64,000 nucleotides of DNA from Caldilineaceae bacterium (GTDB lineage Bacteria; Chloroflexota; Anaerolineae; Caldilineales; Caldilineaceae): NCBI GenBank assembly GCA_011523365.1, contig WTGY01000110.1:62001-126000 (forward strand). The letters are read 5' to 3'. Shown piece after piece: positions 47,206-57,852 of this stretch (within the stretch, counting starts at the first letter, position 1; each line of letters opens with the position of its first letter). Made by a program: the position numbers and the translations under genes. The notes beneath the pieces were generated by a model. The model was not told where the DNA came from, searched no databases, and worked only from the letters and a program-made list of their open reading frames with translations.

Positions 47206-48498
47206 TCAGAGAGAGGAAAGAAGGTTTTTCAGGCGGGCCAGCACTTCGTTCATTCCAGGGTGGTGGCTGCTGAGCAGCTCCTCGACGTTTGCGCTGGCGG
47301 AAGCCATTTCGATAAGTTCAGCCGCCTTTTGGTCGGTCTCGAGGTCAATGTAGCTGGTGGAGAGGCGAAGAGAGAGCTCGCGGGCTGGTGTGCCAAAGTC
47401 TGAACCGGGCAGAGTGGCGATCTGCCATTCCTCCAATAGGTAGCGAGCGAGGTCAACTGATGTCTGGACGCCGAGGGATGCGAAGGGTTTGCGCCAGTGG
47501 TTGAAATTGGGGAACAGGTAGAAAGCGCCCATCGGTTCAGCGCAGGAGATGTCCAGTTCTGAGAGCCCGCGCCAGAGGTAGCGAGTGCGGGCGGCGTGCA
47601 GGGCGGTGCACTTTTCGACGTAGGAGGCGAGTTCGGCATCGTCGGCGTAGGCGGTGACGGCTGCAAATTGGATGGGCGCGGAAGCAGTGGACCAGAGTTC
47701 GCTGCCAATCTTTGCGACGGCCTGGAGAAGCTGCTGGCCGCTGTCTCCGGGCGGTACGAGGGCGGTCCCAAGGCGCCAGCCGCCGAGGGAAAGGTGCTTG
47801 CTCATGCCGCCGAAGACGACTGTTCCTTCCGGGTAGAAGCTGCTGATGGAGACATGCTCACGGCCGAAGGCGGTGAGTCCGTATATCTCGTCGGAAAGGA
47901 CGAGGACCTCTTCCCTTCTGCAGATATCTGCGATCTCTTCGAGGAGGGCAGGTTCGAGCATCTGCCCGGTTGGGTTGCTGGGGCTGTTGAGGATGAGCAG
48001 GTGCTGGTCATACGGGGAGTGCCTGAGAATGCGGTGCAGTCTCGCGGGATGTAACTGATGACCATCTTCAGGACTGGCCGGCATACGCAGTACGGGGCGG
48101 TTGAAGAGGCGGGACTGGGGCTCGTAGCTCACCCATGAGGGCGTGTGGAGCACGGTGGCTCCTGAGAGCGCCAGCTGGAATGCGAACAGGAGAGACTTGC
48201 TCCCCGGGGCGACGATAACCTGGTCGGGGCGGATTTCGCGGTTTAGCTGGCGCGAGTGAAAGCCGGCGACGGCCTGTCGGAGCTCGGGAATCCCAGCGCT
48301 GGGCAGGTAGCTCTGGCGAGAGGCGTGCTCGACCAGGGCGCGGACTATGGCGGGATGGGCGGGGAAACGGGATTCGCCGAATCCAAGATGATAGACGGTC
48401 TCGCCGTTTGCCCACATCTGGCGAACGAGTTCGTTGATTGACAGGGTAGGCGAAGGGACGAGACTGTTGCCCAGAGAGGAGGAGAGAGAGAAGTTCAC
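47206..48498 (-). CDS. PLP-dependent aminotransferase class I/II
   Basis: 430 residues from GTG 48498. The open frame runs back to 48753 but that part overlaps livF and is a shadow. Landmarks: LNSPSNPTGQML, LSDEIYGLTAFG and the PLP lysine in GGMSKHLSLGGWRLG. The start codon lies 31 bases after the livF stop, so it may belong to the liv transcript. Ribosome site is weak. Substrate amino acid unknown; proximity to a branched-chain amino-acid transporter makes an amino-acid substrate likely. Confidence 0.88.
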   Translation of the reverse strand: MNFSLSSSLGNSLVPSPTLSINELVRQMWANGETVYHLGFGESRFPAHPAIVRALVEHASRQSYLPSAGIPELRQAVAGFHSRQLNREIRPDQVIVAPGSKSLLFAFQLALSGATVLHTPSWVSYEPQSRLFNRPVLRMPASPEDGHQLHPARLHRILRHSPYDQHLLILNSPSNPTGQMLEPALLEEIADICRREEVLVLSDEIYGLTAFGREHVSISSFYPEGTVVFGGMSKHLSLGGWRLGTALVPPGDSGQQLLQAVAKIGSELWSTASAPIQFAAVTAYADDAELASYVEKCTALHAARTRYLWRGLSELDISCAEPMGAFYLFPNFNHWRKPFASLGVQTSVDLARYLLEEWQIATLPGSDFGTPARELSLRLSTSYIDLETDQKAAELIEMASASANVEELLSSHHPGMNEVLARLKNLLSSL

Positions 48499-48529
48499 GT
48501 GCGATCTTTGCGCATGGGGGATGCCGGGC

Positions 48530-49233
48530 TCATCCAACCCAGAAGGCCTTTTCAAGGTCGGTAAACTCTTCAGCCGGCCCCTGGAATTTGTTGCGGCCCA
48601 GTTCCAGAACGTAGACGTAGTCGGCGATTTTGAGGGCGGAACGGATTTCCTGGTCCACGAGCAGGATGGTGAGGCCGTCGCGGTCGCGCAGGTCGACGAG
48701 CATCTGGTAGACCTCTTCAGAGAGCAGCTTGGCGAGGCCTGCGGTCGGTTCATCGACCAGGATGAGTTTGGGGTCGGTCATGAGGGTACGACCGATCTCG
48801 ACCATGCGTTGCATGCCGCCAGAGAGCTCACCGGCGTTGGAGCGGCGGCGCGGCGCCAGATCGGGGAAGCGGTCGTAGTTTTCTTCGAGCTTGCGCTTGA
48901 TACGGCTCTTGTCATTCTTAAAGGTCCACGCTCCGAGCTCCAGGTTTTCCTCAACTGACATGAAGCGGAATACACCGGGTTGCTGGGGAATGTAGGAGAT
49001 TCCCATGTTTATGCGTTCGTGCGTGGGCACGTTGACGATGTCCTCGTCGTCGAGGTGGATCTGTCCCTGGTTGGGGCGGAGAAAACCGTATATGGCCTTG
49101 AGCAGGGTCGACTTACCCACACCATTTGCGCCGAGAACGGTCGTGATCTTGCCGCCTTCGGCCTGCATGGCGACGCCCTGGAGGATATTCAGGTCGCGGT
49201 AGTAGCCTACGTAGAGGTCATTGACTGCCAGCA

Positions 49234-49234
<1 letters not shown>
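48530..49234 (-). CDS. livF: branched-chain amino-acid type ABC ATPase LivF
   Basis: 234 residues. Walker A LGANGVGKSTLLKAIYGFL, signature LSGGMQRMVEIGRTL, Walker B LILVDEPTAGL. The start overlaps the livG stop by one base (TAATG). LivF with LivG powers uptake through LivH and LivM. The short sequence and lack of the LivG-type arm identify it as LivF. Confidence 0.93.
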
Positions 49235-49959
<725 letters not shown>

Positions 49960-49981
49960 TTACGTTTACCGTACGGTGCCA

Positions 49982-51283
49982 CTAACTTGCGTTGGTGTCA
50001 GTGCCGGATGCAGGTTCTGATACTTCCTCCGACAGTTCCCCATCCTCCTCCGATAGTTCTTCCAACTCCTCGTCCAGTTCCTCGTCAGATTGGGCGCGGA
50101 TTGAAACAGTTTCTGCGGCAACGCCGCCACGACTGATCTTTTCCAAGATCGGGAATAGGAGGCCGTTGCGCTGGAAGCGCAAGGTCAGCATGAGGAGGAT
50201 TCCGAAGAAGACCAGCCGCCACAAGGTCATGTCGATGTGAATGGGCCCGATAGAGACGCTTGTGCGCAGGAGCTCCAGAACGAATGTGATAATGATGGCG
50301 CCGACCGACGCGGTGTAGATGTTTTCGAGACCGCCGATGACGGCCATTGCGATCACCAGGGACATCTGCAGGATGATTAAGGTATTGGGTGTGATAATTC
50401 CGATGTAATGTCCCTGCAGGGCGCCGGCTGCGGCCGCCAAGGTGCTCGTGATCACAAATACAAGCACTTTGTAGCGGACAATGTTGACACCGAGTGCTGC
50501 GGCGGCCTCCTCGTCTTCTCTTATTGCGCGGATGAACAGTCCGAATCTCGAACCGGCCAGCCAGGTCATCAACGCCATGGCAAATATGAACAGGAGCAGC
50601 ATGGCGTAGTAGGGCGGTATTTTGCTCGTTGACGTGAAGCCAGCAATGCCGCCGGGAAAGAGCGGTACAAGCTCCAGCCCGCTCTGGCCCTCGGTGATGG
50701 GAATTTCAGCGCTGATGGCGGCGCGCAGGATTTCGGAAAAGCCAATGGTAAAGAGGGCCAAATAGGTACTGCGGAGACGCAGGACGAGCCAGCCGACCAG
50801 GAGGCCAAAGATGGCGCCCATTACCAACCCCATGGCGATGCTGGCCCAGACTGGCGGAAATACGATCAGTGTGCCGGCGGGCAATGTCTCAGCTTTGGCC
50901 ATGTCGAGGCAGGACTCGTCGATTGTGCCGACGCGGCGGATGTTCAGAATCACGAGCCACCAGTTGCCGAACAGGGGCAGATCGGTGCACAGCTCGGAGG
51001 GAGCGGTTGTGAAGCGAATGAACTTTCCGATTAACCCGGAAGTGTAGCCCCCGATTGCCATGAAGGCCATGTGGCCAAAGGAGAACTGCCCCGCGTATCC
51101 TGCCAAGAGAGACCAACTTGAGGCAAGGATTGCGTAGAAGAAGGCCGTGATGGCGAGGTGCATGAAGTAGCTGCTGAGGACAAGGGGTCCCAGGCCACCC
51201 AATTCTGAAGAGGCCAGTGGGATCAGAAACAGAATGATGAGGGCGACCGTCCCTGAGACGCGGTAGATAGCTGTTGGGTTCAT
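49982..51283 (-). CDS. livM: branched-chain amino-acid type ABC permease LivM with acidic C-terminal tail
   Basis: 433 residues. Ten or so helices with the LivM pattern SWSLLAGYAGQFSFGHMAFM and an ATPase-contact loop including IRAIREDEEAAAALGVN. After the last helix (LRFQRNGLLFPILEKISRGG) there is an unusual tail of about 35 residues that is dominated by Glu, Asp and Ser (SDEELDEELEELSEEDGELS). The start overlaps the livH stop by four bases (ATGA). The tail is cytoplasmic and could affect contact with LivFG; the function is unknown. Confidence 0.93.
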   Translation of the reverse strand: MNPTAIYRVSGTVALIILFLIPLASSELGGLGPLVLSSYFMHLAITAFFYAILASSWSLLAGYAGQFSFGHMAFMAIGGYTSGLIGKFIRFTTAPSELCTDLPLFGNWWLVILNIRRVGTIDESCLDMAKAETLPAGTLIVFPPVWASIAMGLVMGAIFGLLVGWLVLRLRSTYLALFTIGFSEILRAAISAEIPITEGQSGLELVPLFPGGIAGFTSTSKIPPYYAMLLLFIFAMALMTWLAGSRFGLFIRAIREDEEAAAALGVNIVRYKVLVFVITSTLAAAAGALQGHYIGIITPNTLIILQMSLVIAMAVIGGLENIYTASVGAIIITFVLELLRTSVSIGPIHIDMTLWRLVFFGILLMLTLRFQRNGLLFPILEKISRGGVAAETVSIRAQSDEELDEELEELSEEDGELSEEVSEPASGTDTNAS

Positions 51284-52521
51284 AGCTCGCGTCCAAAGAG
51301 TCCGGTCGGCTTGAGCAGAAGAACCAAGGTCAGGATCACCATGCCGTAGGCGGGAATATAGGCGGCGGCGCGGGTGGCGTCCGGAATGCAGCCGGTGCCT
51401 GCGGCTTCGACCAGCCCAACGATCAGACCGCCCAGGAAGGCGCCGGGCAGACTCCCCATACCGCCGAGTACGATGATGACAAAGGAACGGGCTGCGGCGG
51501 GGATACCCACCTGTGGCAGCCAGGAAAAGACCTGGACGAGAGAGGCTCCTGACAGGCCTGCGAGCATGGCGCCCATGCTGAAGGCGAGCGTATTCATCGA
51601 GTCCGGATTGATGCCGGTGACGGCTGCGGCCTGTCTGTCCTGACTCACGGCTCTAAGGGCTTTACCCACCCAGGTCCGGTAGAGGAACCAGAGCAGTGCC
51701 GCCAGCATGAGCAGGGCAAGAACCGCGGCGGTAAAGCGGGGATTGGGGACGGAAATGGCGTCGAAGATAGTGACATTTCCCGGCGTCATTCTGAGGAAGG
51801 CGCCGGAGTCGCCGGGCAGCTCAAGGCTAGGGAAGGGGAAGAAGCGTTGCGCCTTTACGGGCACTGCCGAGGTCAGGGCCTGGGTGAAGTATTGCAGGAA
51901 GAAGGCCAGGCCAAACGTCACGAGGATGGCGTATTCGGTGGGGCGTTCGATCTCGCCGCTGCCCATGGGGCGCAGGAAGATCCTTTCGAAAACATAACCG
52001 ATGGCGAAGGTCACAACACAGCTTGCCAGTATGGCTACGATCGGCGAAACACCTGGAATCCATTCGGCAGTCATGAAGTAGGTGACCATGCCGCCGATCA
52101 TATAGAACTCGCCGTGGGCAAAGCTTACGACGCCCAGAATGGAAAAGATCAAGGTGAGGCCCAAGGCCATCAGTCCGTAGATGACGCCGATAACTATGCC
52201 GTTGGCAAGTTGCGAGATTACAAAGCCGCCGTTTGCGACGCAGAGATTGTCGGGATCGGCAAGGGCAAAGGCGACAATGAATATGCCGACGACGATTGCG
52301 ATGGCGATCCCAATCAGGCGGCTGGTGATTTTGGGCGTGGCGATCCAGAGTGGAACGAGGCTGAGGGGGCCCAGTGCCGCGCCGATTACGGCGCCGCCGA
52401 AGGATGCCTGGGAGATTTCGAGGTCTTTGCGGGCGTAGATGCGCGGTGTTACGACCCCGCCGAGTGCGCCCCAGAAGAGTATCCACAGAAGCGCCCAACC
52501 GAAGATCGCTGCGTTTTCCAT
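51280..52521 (-). CDS. livH: branched-chain amino-acid type ABC permease LivH with N-terminal extension
   Basis: 413 residues, about 120 longer than usual. The canonical permease starts near residue 100 with SQLANGIVIGVIYGLMALGL and GVVSFAHGEFYMIGG, ending with the contact and membrane segments LGGMGSLPGAFLGGLIVG. Before it come about three additional hydrophobic helices (FGWALLWILFWGALGG, GGAVIGAALGPLSLVPLWI, LIGIAIAIVVGIFIVAFAL). The extension is conserved in style with membrane-anchoring helices and its role is unknown. Start ATG 52521. Confidence 0.92.
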   Translation of the reverse strand: MENAAIFGWALLWILFWGALGGVVTPRIYARKDLEISQASFGGAVIGAALGPLSLVPLWIATPKITSRLIGIAIAIVVGIFIVAFALADPDNLCVANGGFVISQLANGIVIGVIYGLMALGLTLIFSILGVVSFAHGEFYMIGGMVTYFMTAEWIPGVSPIVAILASCVVTFAIGYVFERIFLRPMGSGEIERPTEYAILVTFGLAFFLQYFTQALTSAVPVKAQRFFPFPSLELPGDSGAFLRMTPGNVTIFDAISVPNPRFTAAVLALLMLAALLWFLYRTWVGKALRAVSQDRQAAAVTGINPDSMNTLAFSMGAMLAGLSGASLVQVFSWLPQVGIPAAARSFVIIVLGGMGSLPGAFLGGLIVGLVEAAGTGCIPDATRAAAYIPAYGMVILTLVLLLKPTGLFGREL

Positions 52522-52686
52522 GGTTCAGGTCCGAGCCTGGCGGGCAGTGGGATGGTTATTCGTCAAGTGGAAAAAGGAGGCACCTTGTTGCTGCGGCAGA
52601 AGTGGGTGATGAAGGCGGATAGCCTGCAAGCCGGGGAAAGGCTTGCACGGCTATCCGGCCAAGAAAGTGCTCCAACGGTCAGCTTG

Positions 52687-54039
52687 TTACTCCTGACCGA
52701 CTATGATCGGTGCGCCGGTCTGGTAGATCTCAGGGTAGACGACAGTGGTTTCGGTGGCGTCCTGCCCTTCAACCTGATACTGCACGATGGTGATGGCGGG
52801 ATCAGGGAACTGGTGCCACCACTTGGGGTCTACACCTGCCTGATCGGGGGTATTGCTGCGGTTAATCGGGAAGGTGATTGGACCGAGTGCGCCCATGTGG
52901 TTGATGTTCTCGAGGGCGTCGATGATGTCCGACGGGTCGGTGGAGCCGGAGTCCTCGATGGCCTGAGCGATCAGCATGATGGAGTCGTAGGAGGCCATAG
53001 CGTAGGACTCGATGTCGTCCTTGCCAGTGCGGGCCGAGTACTCGGCTACGAGGGCCTGGGCAACGTCGTTGTAGAGCTGCTGGGGCAGGCCGATACGGCG
53101 CACGAAGCAGTGGTTGCCGTCGGGGACGTTGGTCCAGAAGGCGTCGCTAACGAGGGAGACCTGGTTGCACATGGTTGGCACGTTCTGCGGTCCGATACCG
53201 GCGTCGGCGGCCTGCTGGGTGAAGTTGTAGGAGGCTTCACCGGTCGCGAGGGTCACGATCATGTCGGGGCTCTCGGCCTTTACGCGCTCGATGATGCCGG
53301 CGAAGTCCTGTGTGCCGATGTCAACACTGAAGGTGACGGAGGCGATACCGGCGCCGTCGAGGAGCGCGGTCGTGTTTTCAGCTGCCGGGATACCGTAGTC
53401 GGTGTTCTCGGTGAGGATGACGACTTTTTCGAGCTTCATGCCGTTTTCGTCACGCAGCCACTGGATGAACTTGACATCGACTGCAGAGACTTCGGAGCTC
53501 AGCGGGGCGATGCGGAAGATCTCATCGTACTGAACGCTGGTGATGGTGTCGTTCCAGGTCTCGGCGAAGACGATGGGAACGCCGTTGTCGCGGGCGACCT
53601 CTTTGGCCGCGACACCGACTGAGCTGTGGTAGCCGCCGCCAATGCCGACGACGCCATCCTGGTTGATGAGACGTTCAACGACGGCAGTGCCGCGTTCCGG
53701 CAGGCCTTCGGTGTCGACTATGATCAGCTCGACCGGTCTGCCCATAATGCCGCCGCGGTTGTTGAGCTCTTCGGCAGCAATCAGCATGGCCTCGCGCATG
53801 GCCTCACCGCCGACTACGGCGCCGGGGGCGGAGAGCGGCGCGAGCGCGCCAATCTTGATCGGCTCCATCGACATGTCTTCGGACTCCTCAGCGGGAGCCT
53901 CAGTTGGGGCGGCAGCAGCTTCTTCGGCTGCGGGTTCGGCCTCGCCGACGGTCTCCGCTTGGGGCGCGCAGGCTGCAAGCATGAGGGCGAGGATACTCAG
54001 TGAGACTACGATCCAGGTGAGAGTTCGCGATCGGTTCAT
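52687..54039 (-). CDS. substrate-binding lipoprotein of the branched-chain amino-acid type ABC system (copy 1)
   Basis: 450 residues. Signal peptide with lipobox LAAC (ALMLAACAPQAE), an acidic Ala/Glu linker, and a two-lobed Leu/Ile/Val-binding-like fold beginning PIKIGALAPLSAPGAVVGGE. ATG 54039 has AAGGAG upstream. It lies just before livH (165-base gap) in the same orientation, and the promoter at 54158-54186 is directly upstream. Highly similar to the second binding protein at 55367-56713. Confidence 0.94.
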   Translation of the reverse strand: MNRSRTLTWIVVSLSILALMLAACAPQAETVGEAEPAAEEAAAAPTEAPAEESEDMSMEPIKIGALAPLSAPGAVVGGEAMREAMLIAAEELNNRGGIMGRPVELIIVDTEGLPERGTAVVERLINQDGVVGIGGGYHSSVGVAAKEVARDNGVPIVFAETWNDTITSVQYDEIFRIAPLSSEVSAVDVKFIQWLRDENGMKLEKVVILTENTDYGIPAAENTTALLDGAGIASVTFSVDIGTQDFAGIIERVKAESPDMIVTLATGEASYNFTQQAADAGIGPQNVPTMCNQVSLVSDAFWTNVPDGNHCFVRRIGLPQQLYNDVAQALVAEYSARTGKDDIESYAMASYDSIMLIAQAIEDSGSTDPSDIIDALENINHMGALGPITFPINRSNTPDQAGVDPKWWHQFPDPAITIVQYQVEGQDATETTVVYPEIYQTGAPIIVGQE

Positions 54040-54157
54040 TGTAAGGTTCTCCTTGCTATTCAGTGGGCTTCGGATTCGGGAAGCCAGTTTGCAGGAAGTG
54101 ATGCTAGCTTACGAGGGAGAGCGCAGGCACCAGGGGCAAAAGACACTCTTCGGGACT

Positions 54158-54186
54158 ATTATGCAACAGCCTATATTTCATGTCAA
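54158..54186 (-). promoter_or_regulatory. strong promoter for the liv operon
   Basis: Minus strand TTGACA (54186-54181), 17-base spacer, CATAAT (54163-54158); about 120 bases before the binding-protein start. Confidence 0.7.
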
Positions 54187-54811
54187 TGGACACAGGAGTT
54201 TATTCCAGAGTAATCAGGACCATTTTTGGGGTCTTGAGAAACCACAAGAGGTTGTTTGCAAGGGCCGTTCCTGTCCCACAAGAGGAACGGTTTGATCCGC
54301 TAAGTCACGCGGAGGGTCGCGAAGAACACCAGAGGTGTATGGGGCCTTGTTTGCGTGGAAGCACAGCCATTCGCGGATAATCAGTTTGCTCCTGTCCTTT
54401 CTCGGTTCAGTTGCCCGTCTTGTGGTCGTGAAATGTCTACAGAAGTCGCGTTATGTCTTCAAACGTAAACAAATGTCGCGCCAGAATTGTTTCTCTTGGG
54501 CGCCTTGATTCTCCACGAAGCAGTTCTCCAAGGCGACCTTCCGTGTTCCACAGTGCCTGGTGAGCACTTCTCCTAATTCGATGCCTTTTCGCCCGGATAT
54601 GGCGAAGTAGGTCGGGTCAAGTCCTGTCAAATAGGCGTAAGTCGGGCAAGAGCGGGCGGAAAAAACCTCTTGGTTCATCACTTGTAGATTCGGCGGTATA
54701 GTTCTTCCTCTCGACTCAGGATTCCGAGCGACAGGCGGGTGCACGCTTTTCGGTTCTCATTGTACCATGCATTTTTTCGGTTTTGCTTGCTTTTTTCGGG
54801 TGAAATACAGA
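54187..54811. other. non-coding spacer before the dispersed repeat
   Basis: 625 bases. A minus-strand open frame of 97 codons at 54451-54744 has no recognisable family features or start signal and is not called. Confidence 0.4.
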
Positions 54812-55225
54812 ATTGGGGTGGGAATTGTCTGGCGGCTCATGGAAAGACGCAGGGAAGGCGCCAGGACGGACACTGTCGTAGGTTCCGTAAGTTGGAGGGG
54901 ATGCGAAGGCAGGCACAGGGCCGGCGTCTACGGGGAATTGATTGGGACTGGCGCGACGTGGTTTGGCGAAACCCCTTCGATTAGGGACCTTTCACCAATG
55001 TCGACACCAGGTCGACCAGGGATGTTGTAGGAGAGGGGGCGTTGCGGGGGCGGAGCCCCCGCACAAGGGAGGGCCGAATAGGCCCGACCGCCCAGAAATG
55101 CAGTGGTCAGTAGTCAGAGACGGCGCATATTCTGGCGGAAACTGGAATGGGAACTGACCATGGCCTGGCCGCCTCCAGAGGTATCCGAGAGTTCGCCACC
55201 ATTTTGGGATGCAACCGTCAGTTTG
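54812..55225. repeat. dispersed non-coding repeat, copy 2
   Basis: Same orientation as 20963-21410, with the same sequence blocks in order, the hairpin TGCGGGGGC/GCCCCCGCA at 55043-55051/55055-55063 and the GGTCAGT-like heptamers at 55105-55118. It sits between the two tandem binding-protein genes. Confidence 0.7.
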
Positions 55226-55277
55226 AGAGGGCGTGACGGTGGGGAATGAAATAGAATTTTACCCAAGGGTGAGGTAC

Positions 55278-55300
55278 GGGGCAGGCACAAGGCCTGCCCC
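55278..55300. terminator. hairpin 3' of the second binding protein gene
   Basis: GGGGCAGGC (55278-55286), loop ACAAG, GCCTGCCCC (55292-55300): perfect 9-bp stem. It is 66 bases past the stop of the minus-strand gene at 55367, so it could end that transcript; no T run is clear. Confidence 0.45.
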
Positions 55301-55366
55301 TTCGGGAGCGCTGTTGGGATGGCGGGGGCGGCGCGGGGGAAGCCGGAGGGCGGACGCGTTGTGGGG

Positions 55367-56713
55367 CTACTGGCCGACGACGATTGGATCGCCTGTTTGG
55401 TAGGTATGGGGAAAGACAACGGTTGCGCCGACCGAGTCTTCGCCATGCTGCTGATATTGGACGACGGTGACGGCGGGGTCAGGGAACTGGTGCCACCACT
55501 TAGGGTCGACGCCAGCGTCCTGGGGCGTGTTGCGGCTATTTATGGGAAAGGTGATGGTACCGAGCGCGCCTTCGTAGGAGATTTCTTCGAGTGCGGCGAT
55601 GATGTCATTGGGGTCGGTCGTGCCGGCTTCGGTTATGGCCTGGGCGATGATACGGACAGCGTCGTAGGCGGCGAAAGCGTAGGACTCTGCGCCCTCTTTG
55701 CCGGTGCGGGCCTCGTATTCGGCGAGAAACTCAAGGGCAATGTCGTTGTACAGTTGGGGGGGCAGACCTATGCGGCGCACGAAGCAGTTGTTTCCGTCGG
55801 GAACGTTCCGCCAGAAGGACTCGCTTTCGAGGGCGACGTGCTCGCAGAGTGTGGGCAGGTCCTGCGGGCCTATGCCGGCGTCGGCGCATTGCTGGGCGAA
55901 GTTGTAGGAGGCCTCGCCGGTGGCCAGCGACATGATGAAGTCGGGTTCTTCGGCCTTAATGCGCTCGATGATACCTGCGAAGTCCTGCGTGCCGATGTCG
56001 ACGCCGAAGGTGACAGGTTGGATCCCAGCTTCTTCGAGCAGCCTTGAGGTATCTGCAGCGGCGGGAATGCCGTAGTCGGTGTTTTCAGTCAATATAACCA
56101 CTTTGTCCAACTGAATGCCGGCCTCGTCGCGCAGCCACTGGATGAACTTCACGTCGACGGCGGAGACTTCAGAGCTCAAGGGCGCGATACGAAACACCTG
56201 GGGATACTGCACGCTGGTTATGGTGTCGTTCCAGGTATTGGCCAAGACGATGGGAATGTTGTTGTCGTGGGCGACCTCCTTGGCGACAACGCCAACGGAG
56301 CTGTGGTAGCCGCCGGCGATGGCAACGACCCCGTCCTGACTGATCAGCCTTTCGGTGACGGCGGCCCCCCGCTCGGGCAGGCCCTCGCTGTCAACAACGA
56401 TCAACTCGACAGGACGACCCAGCAGGCCGCCGGCGGCGTTGATCCTTTCGGCGGCGATAATCATGGCGTCGCGCATGGCCTCGCCGCCAACGACGGACCC
56501 CGGGGCGGATAGGGGAAACAGGGCCCCGATTCTTATTGGGTCTCCTGCAGGCTGCTGTGATCCAGTTTCCGGCTTCGAGTCATTGGATTCCGAAACCGGT
56601 GCTTCAGACTGCATTTCGTCCGAAGGGGCTGAAGCCGGCCCGCATCCTGCGATAGCGAGCGCAATGAGGGCCACTGCAAGTGCGCGAAAGACTTTGTGTT
56701 GGATGATAATCAC
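55367..56713 (-). CDS. substrate-binding lipoprotein of the branched-chain amino-acid type ABC system (copy 2)
   Basis: 448 residues, lipobox IAGC (ALAIAGCGPASAPS), and a binding domain that reads nearly residue for residue like copy 1 (for example PLSAPGSVVGGEAMRDAMII and WWHQFPDPAVTVVQYQ). It is a paralogue from tandem duplication. No permease or ATPase lies next to it, so it probably uses LivFGMH, giving a second ligand or affinity. The promoter is not clear; a ribosome site CGGAGAA precedes ATG 56713. Confidence 0.93.
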   Translation of the reverse strand: MIIIQHKVFRALAVALIALAIAGCGPASAPSDEMQSEAPVSESNDSKPETGSQQPAGDPIRIGALFPLSAPGSVVGGEAMRDAMIIAAERINAAGGLLGRPVELIVVDSEGLPERGAAVTERLISQDGVVAIAGGYHSSVGVVAKEVAHDNNIPIVLANTWNDTITSVQYPQVFRIAPLSSEVSAVDVKFIQWLRDEAGIQLDKVVILTENTDYGIPAAADTSRLLEEAGIQPVTFGVDIGTQDFAGIIERIKAEEPDFIMSLATGEASYNFAQQCADAGIGPQDLPTLCEHVALESESFWRNVPDGNNCFVRRIGLPPQLYNDIALEFLAEYEARTGKEGAESYAFAAYDAVRIIAQAITEAGTTDPNDIIAALEEISYEGALGTITFPINSRNTPQDAGVDPKWWHQFPDPAVTVVQYQQHGEDSVGATVVFPHTYQTGDPIVVGQ

Positions 56714-56790
56714 TCTAGATTCTCCGGTTTTGGGACTAAATGGCCAGTGTGCAGGGTACAGTAACGTGTGCTATTGGGGAATAGCAGTTC

Positions 56791-57750
56791 CTACTGATTA
56801 ACGTCCTCTTGACCTGCTTCCTGCAGTTCGTCGGCGGGATCTGTTATTTCCGTACCGTATTTGGGCATGCGACTCAAGATGAGCCGGTCGCGGAGCGAAG
56901 TAGGCAGACTTTCGATCCAACTTCGAATGAGTGCGTCGCGTCCAACCAGATAGCGTGCTTTGGGTTTGGCCACAGTCAATGCAGTTTCCACCGTGCGCGC
57001 GACTTCGTCAGCACCGACGCCTTTGGGTTTCTCCAGTGACTCAGCCATTCTGTCGAGCAGGGGCCCGTATTTCTCAAAGGCTTTGGGCGGGTATTTGCGG
57101 AGTTCACCGTCTACATAGGCGCGCGCCTTGTTCCAAATCTCAGTCTTGATGGCGCCCGGCTGAACCGACACTACTTCGATTCCCCAAGGTTTCAACTCGA
57201 GGCGCATGCCGTCGGTAAGGGCCTCGAGCGCAAACTTGGAGGCGCAGTAGGGGGAGAGGAGCGGTGTCGAACTGAAGCCGGCAATTGAGCTGATCATCAC
57301 GATGCGGCCGCGAGCCCTCCTAAGCAAAGGAATCAGGTGCCTGGAAACGGAAAGCGGCGCGATCGTGTTTGTTTCGAAAACGCGGCGCAGTTCCTCCGGG
57401 TCAAGGTATTCTACGAGGCCACCGGCTGCAATACCTGCGTTATTGACCAGCGCATGAAGTCCGTCACCGCCAAGGTGTTCGCGTACCGTCCGCGCGGCGG
57501 CGGCAATCTGATCGGGATCGGTTACATCGAGCAGGATGGTGCGCAGCCTGGGGGAAGCGGCTTTCGTCAAACGGAGGCCGTCGTCCTCTTTTCGAACTGT
57601 GGCGAAGACCTGCCAGCCGGCGCGATCCAGCCAGAGAGCGCAGGCGCGGCCGATCCCGCTGGAGGCGCCGGTAATCATGACGGACCTGGGGCGCAGGCTG
57701 CTATAGTCCTCTGAATCGCTTTCAGCTGTCATAGGGATTCCCGTAAGCAT
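56791..57750 (-). CDS. short-chain dehydrogenase/reductase
   Basis: 319 residues. Cofactor motif ITGASSGIGRACALWL, NNAGIAAGGL, SSIAG and active-site YCASK. The C-terminal extension of about 60 residues and the pattern LELKPWGIEVVSVQPGAIKT resemble 17-beta-hydroxysteroid and retinol-type SDRs. Likely reduces or oxidises a hydrophobic alcohol. Start 57750 ATG; 102 bases downstream of the next SDR on the same strand. Confidence 0.9.
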   Translation of the reverse strand: MLTGIPMTAESDSEDYSSLRPRSVMITGASSGIGRACALWLDRAGWQVFATVRKEDDGLRLTKAASPRLRTILLDVTDPDQIAAAARTVREHLGGDGLHALVNNAGIAAGGLVEYLDPEELRRVFETNTIAPLSVSRHLIPLLRRARGRIVMISSIAGFSSTPLLSPYCASKFALEALTDGMRLELKPWGIEVVSVQPGAIKTEIWNKARAYVDGELRKYPPKAFEKYGPLLDRMAESLEKPKGVGADEVARTVETALTVAKPKARYLVGRDALIRSWIESLPTSLRDRLILSRMPKYGTEITDPADELQEAGQEDVNQ

Positions 57751-57852
57751 GGGGGGCTGCTTACGCTCCTGGTCTCTTCAGCTTGCCAGCCTGGCCATGG
57801 TCTCGCCCCTTTCCGGCTTCCGCTCAAGCAGTTCGCGACCCACGGATTGCGT

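Noticed and set aside
51847..53622. Plus-strand open frame of 591 codons
   Set aside because: It lies opposite livH and the binding protein gene and has no domain pattern; the minus-strand genes have clear motifs, so this is a shadow frame.
54451..54744. Minus-strand frame of 97 codons in the spacer
   Set aside because: No recognised domain, no good ribosome site, neighbours are repeats; could be a remnant but not supported.
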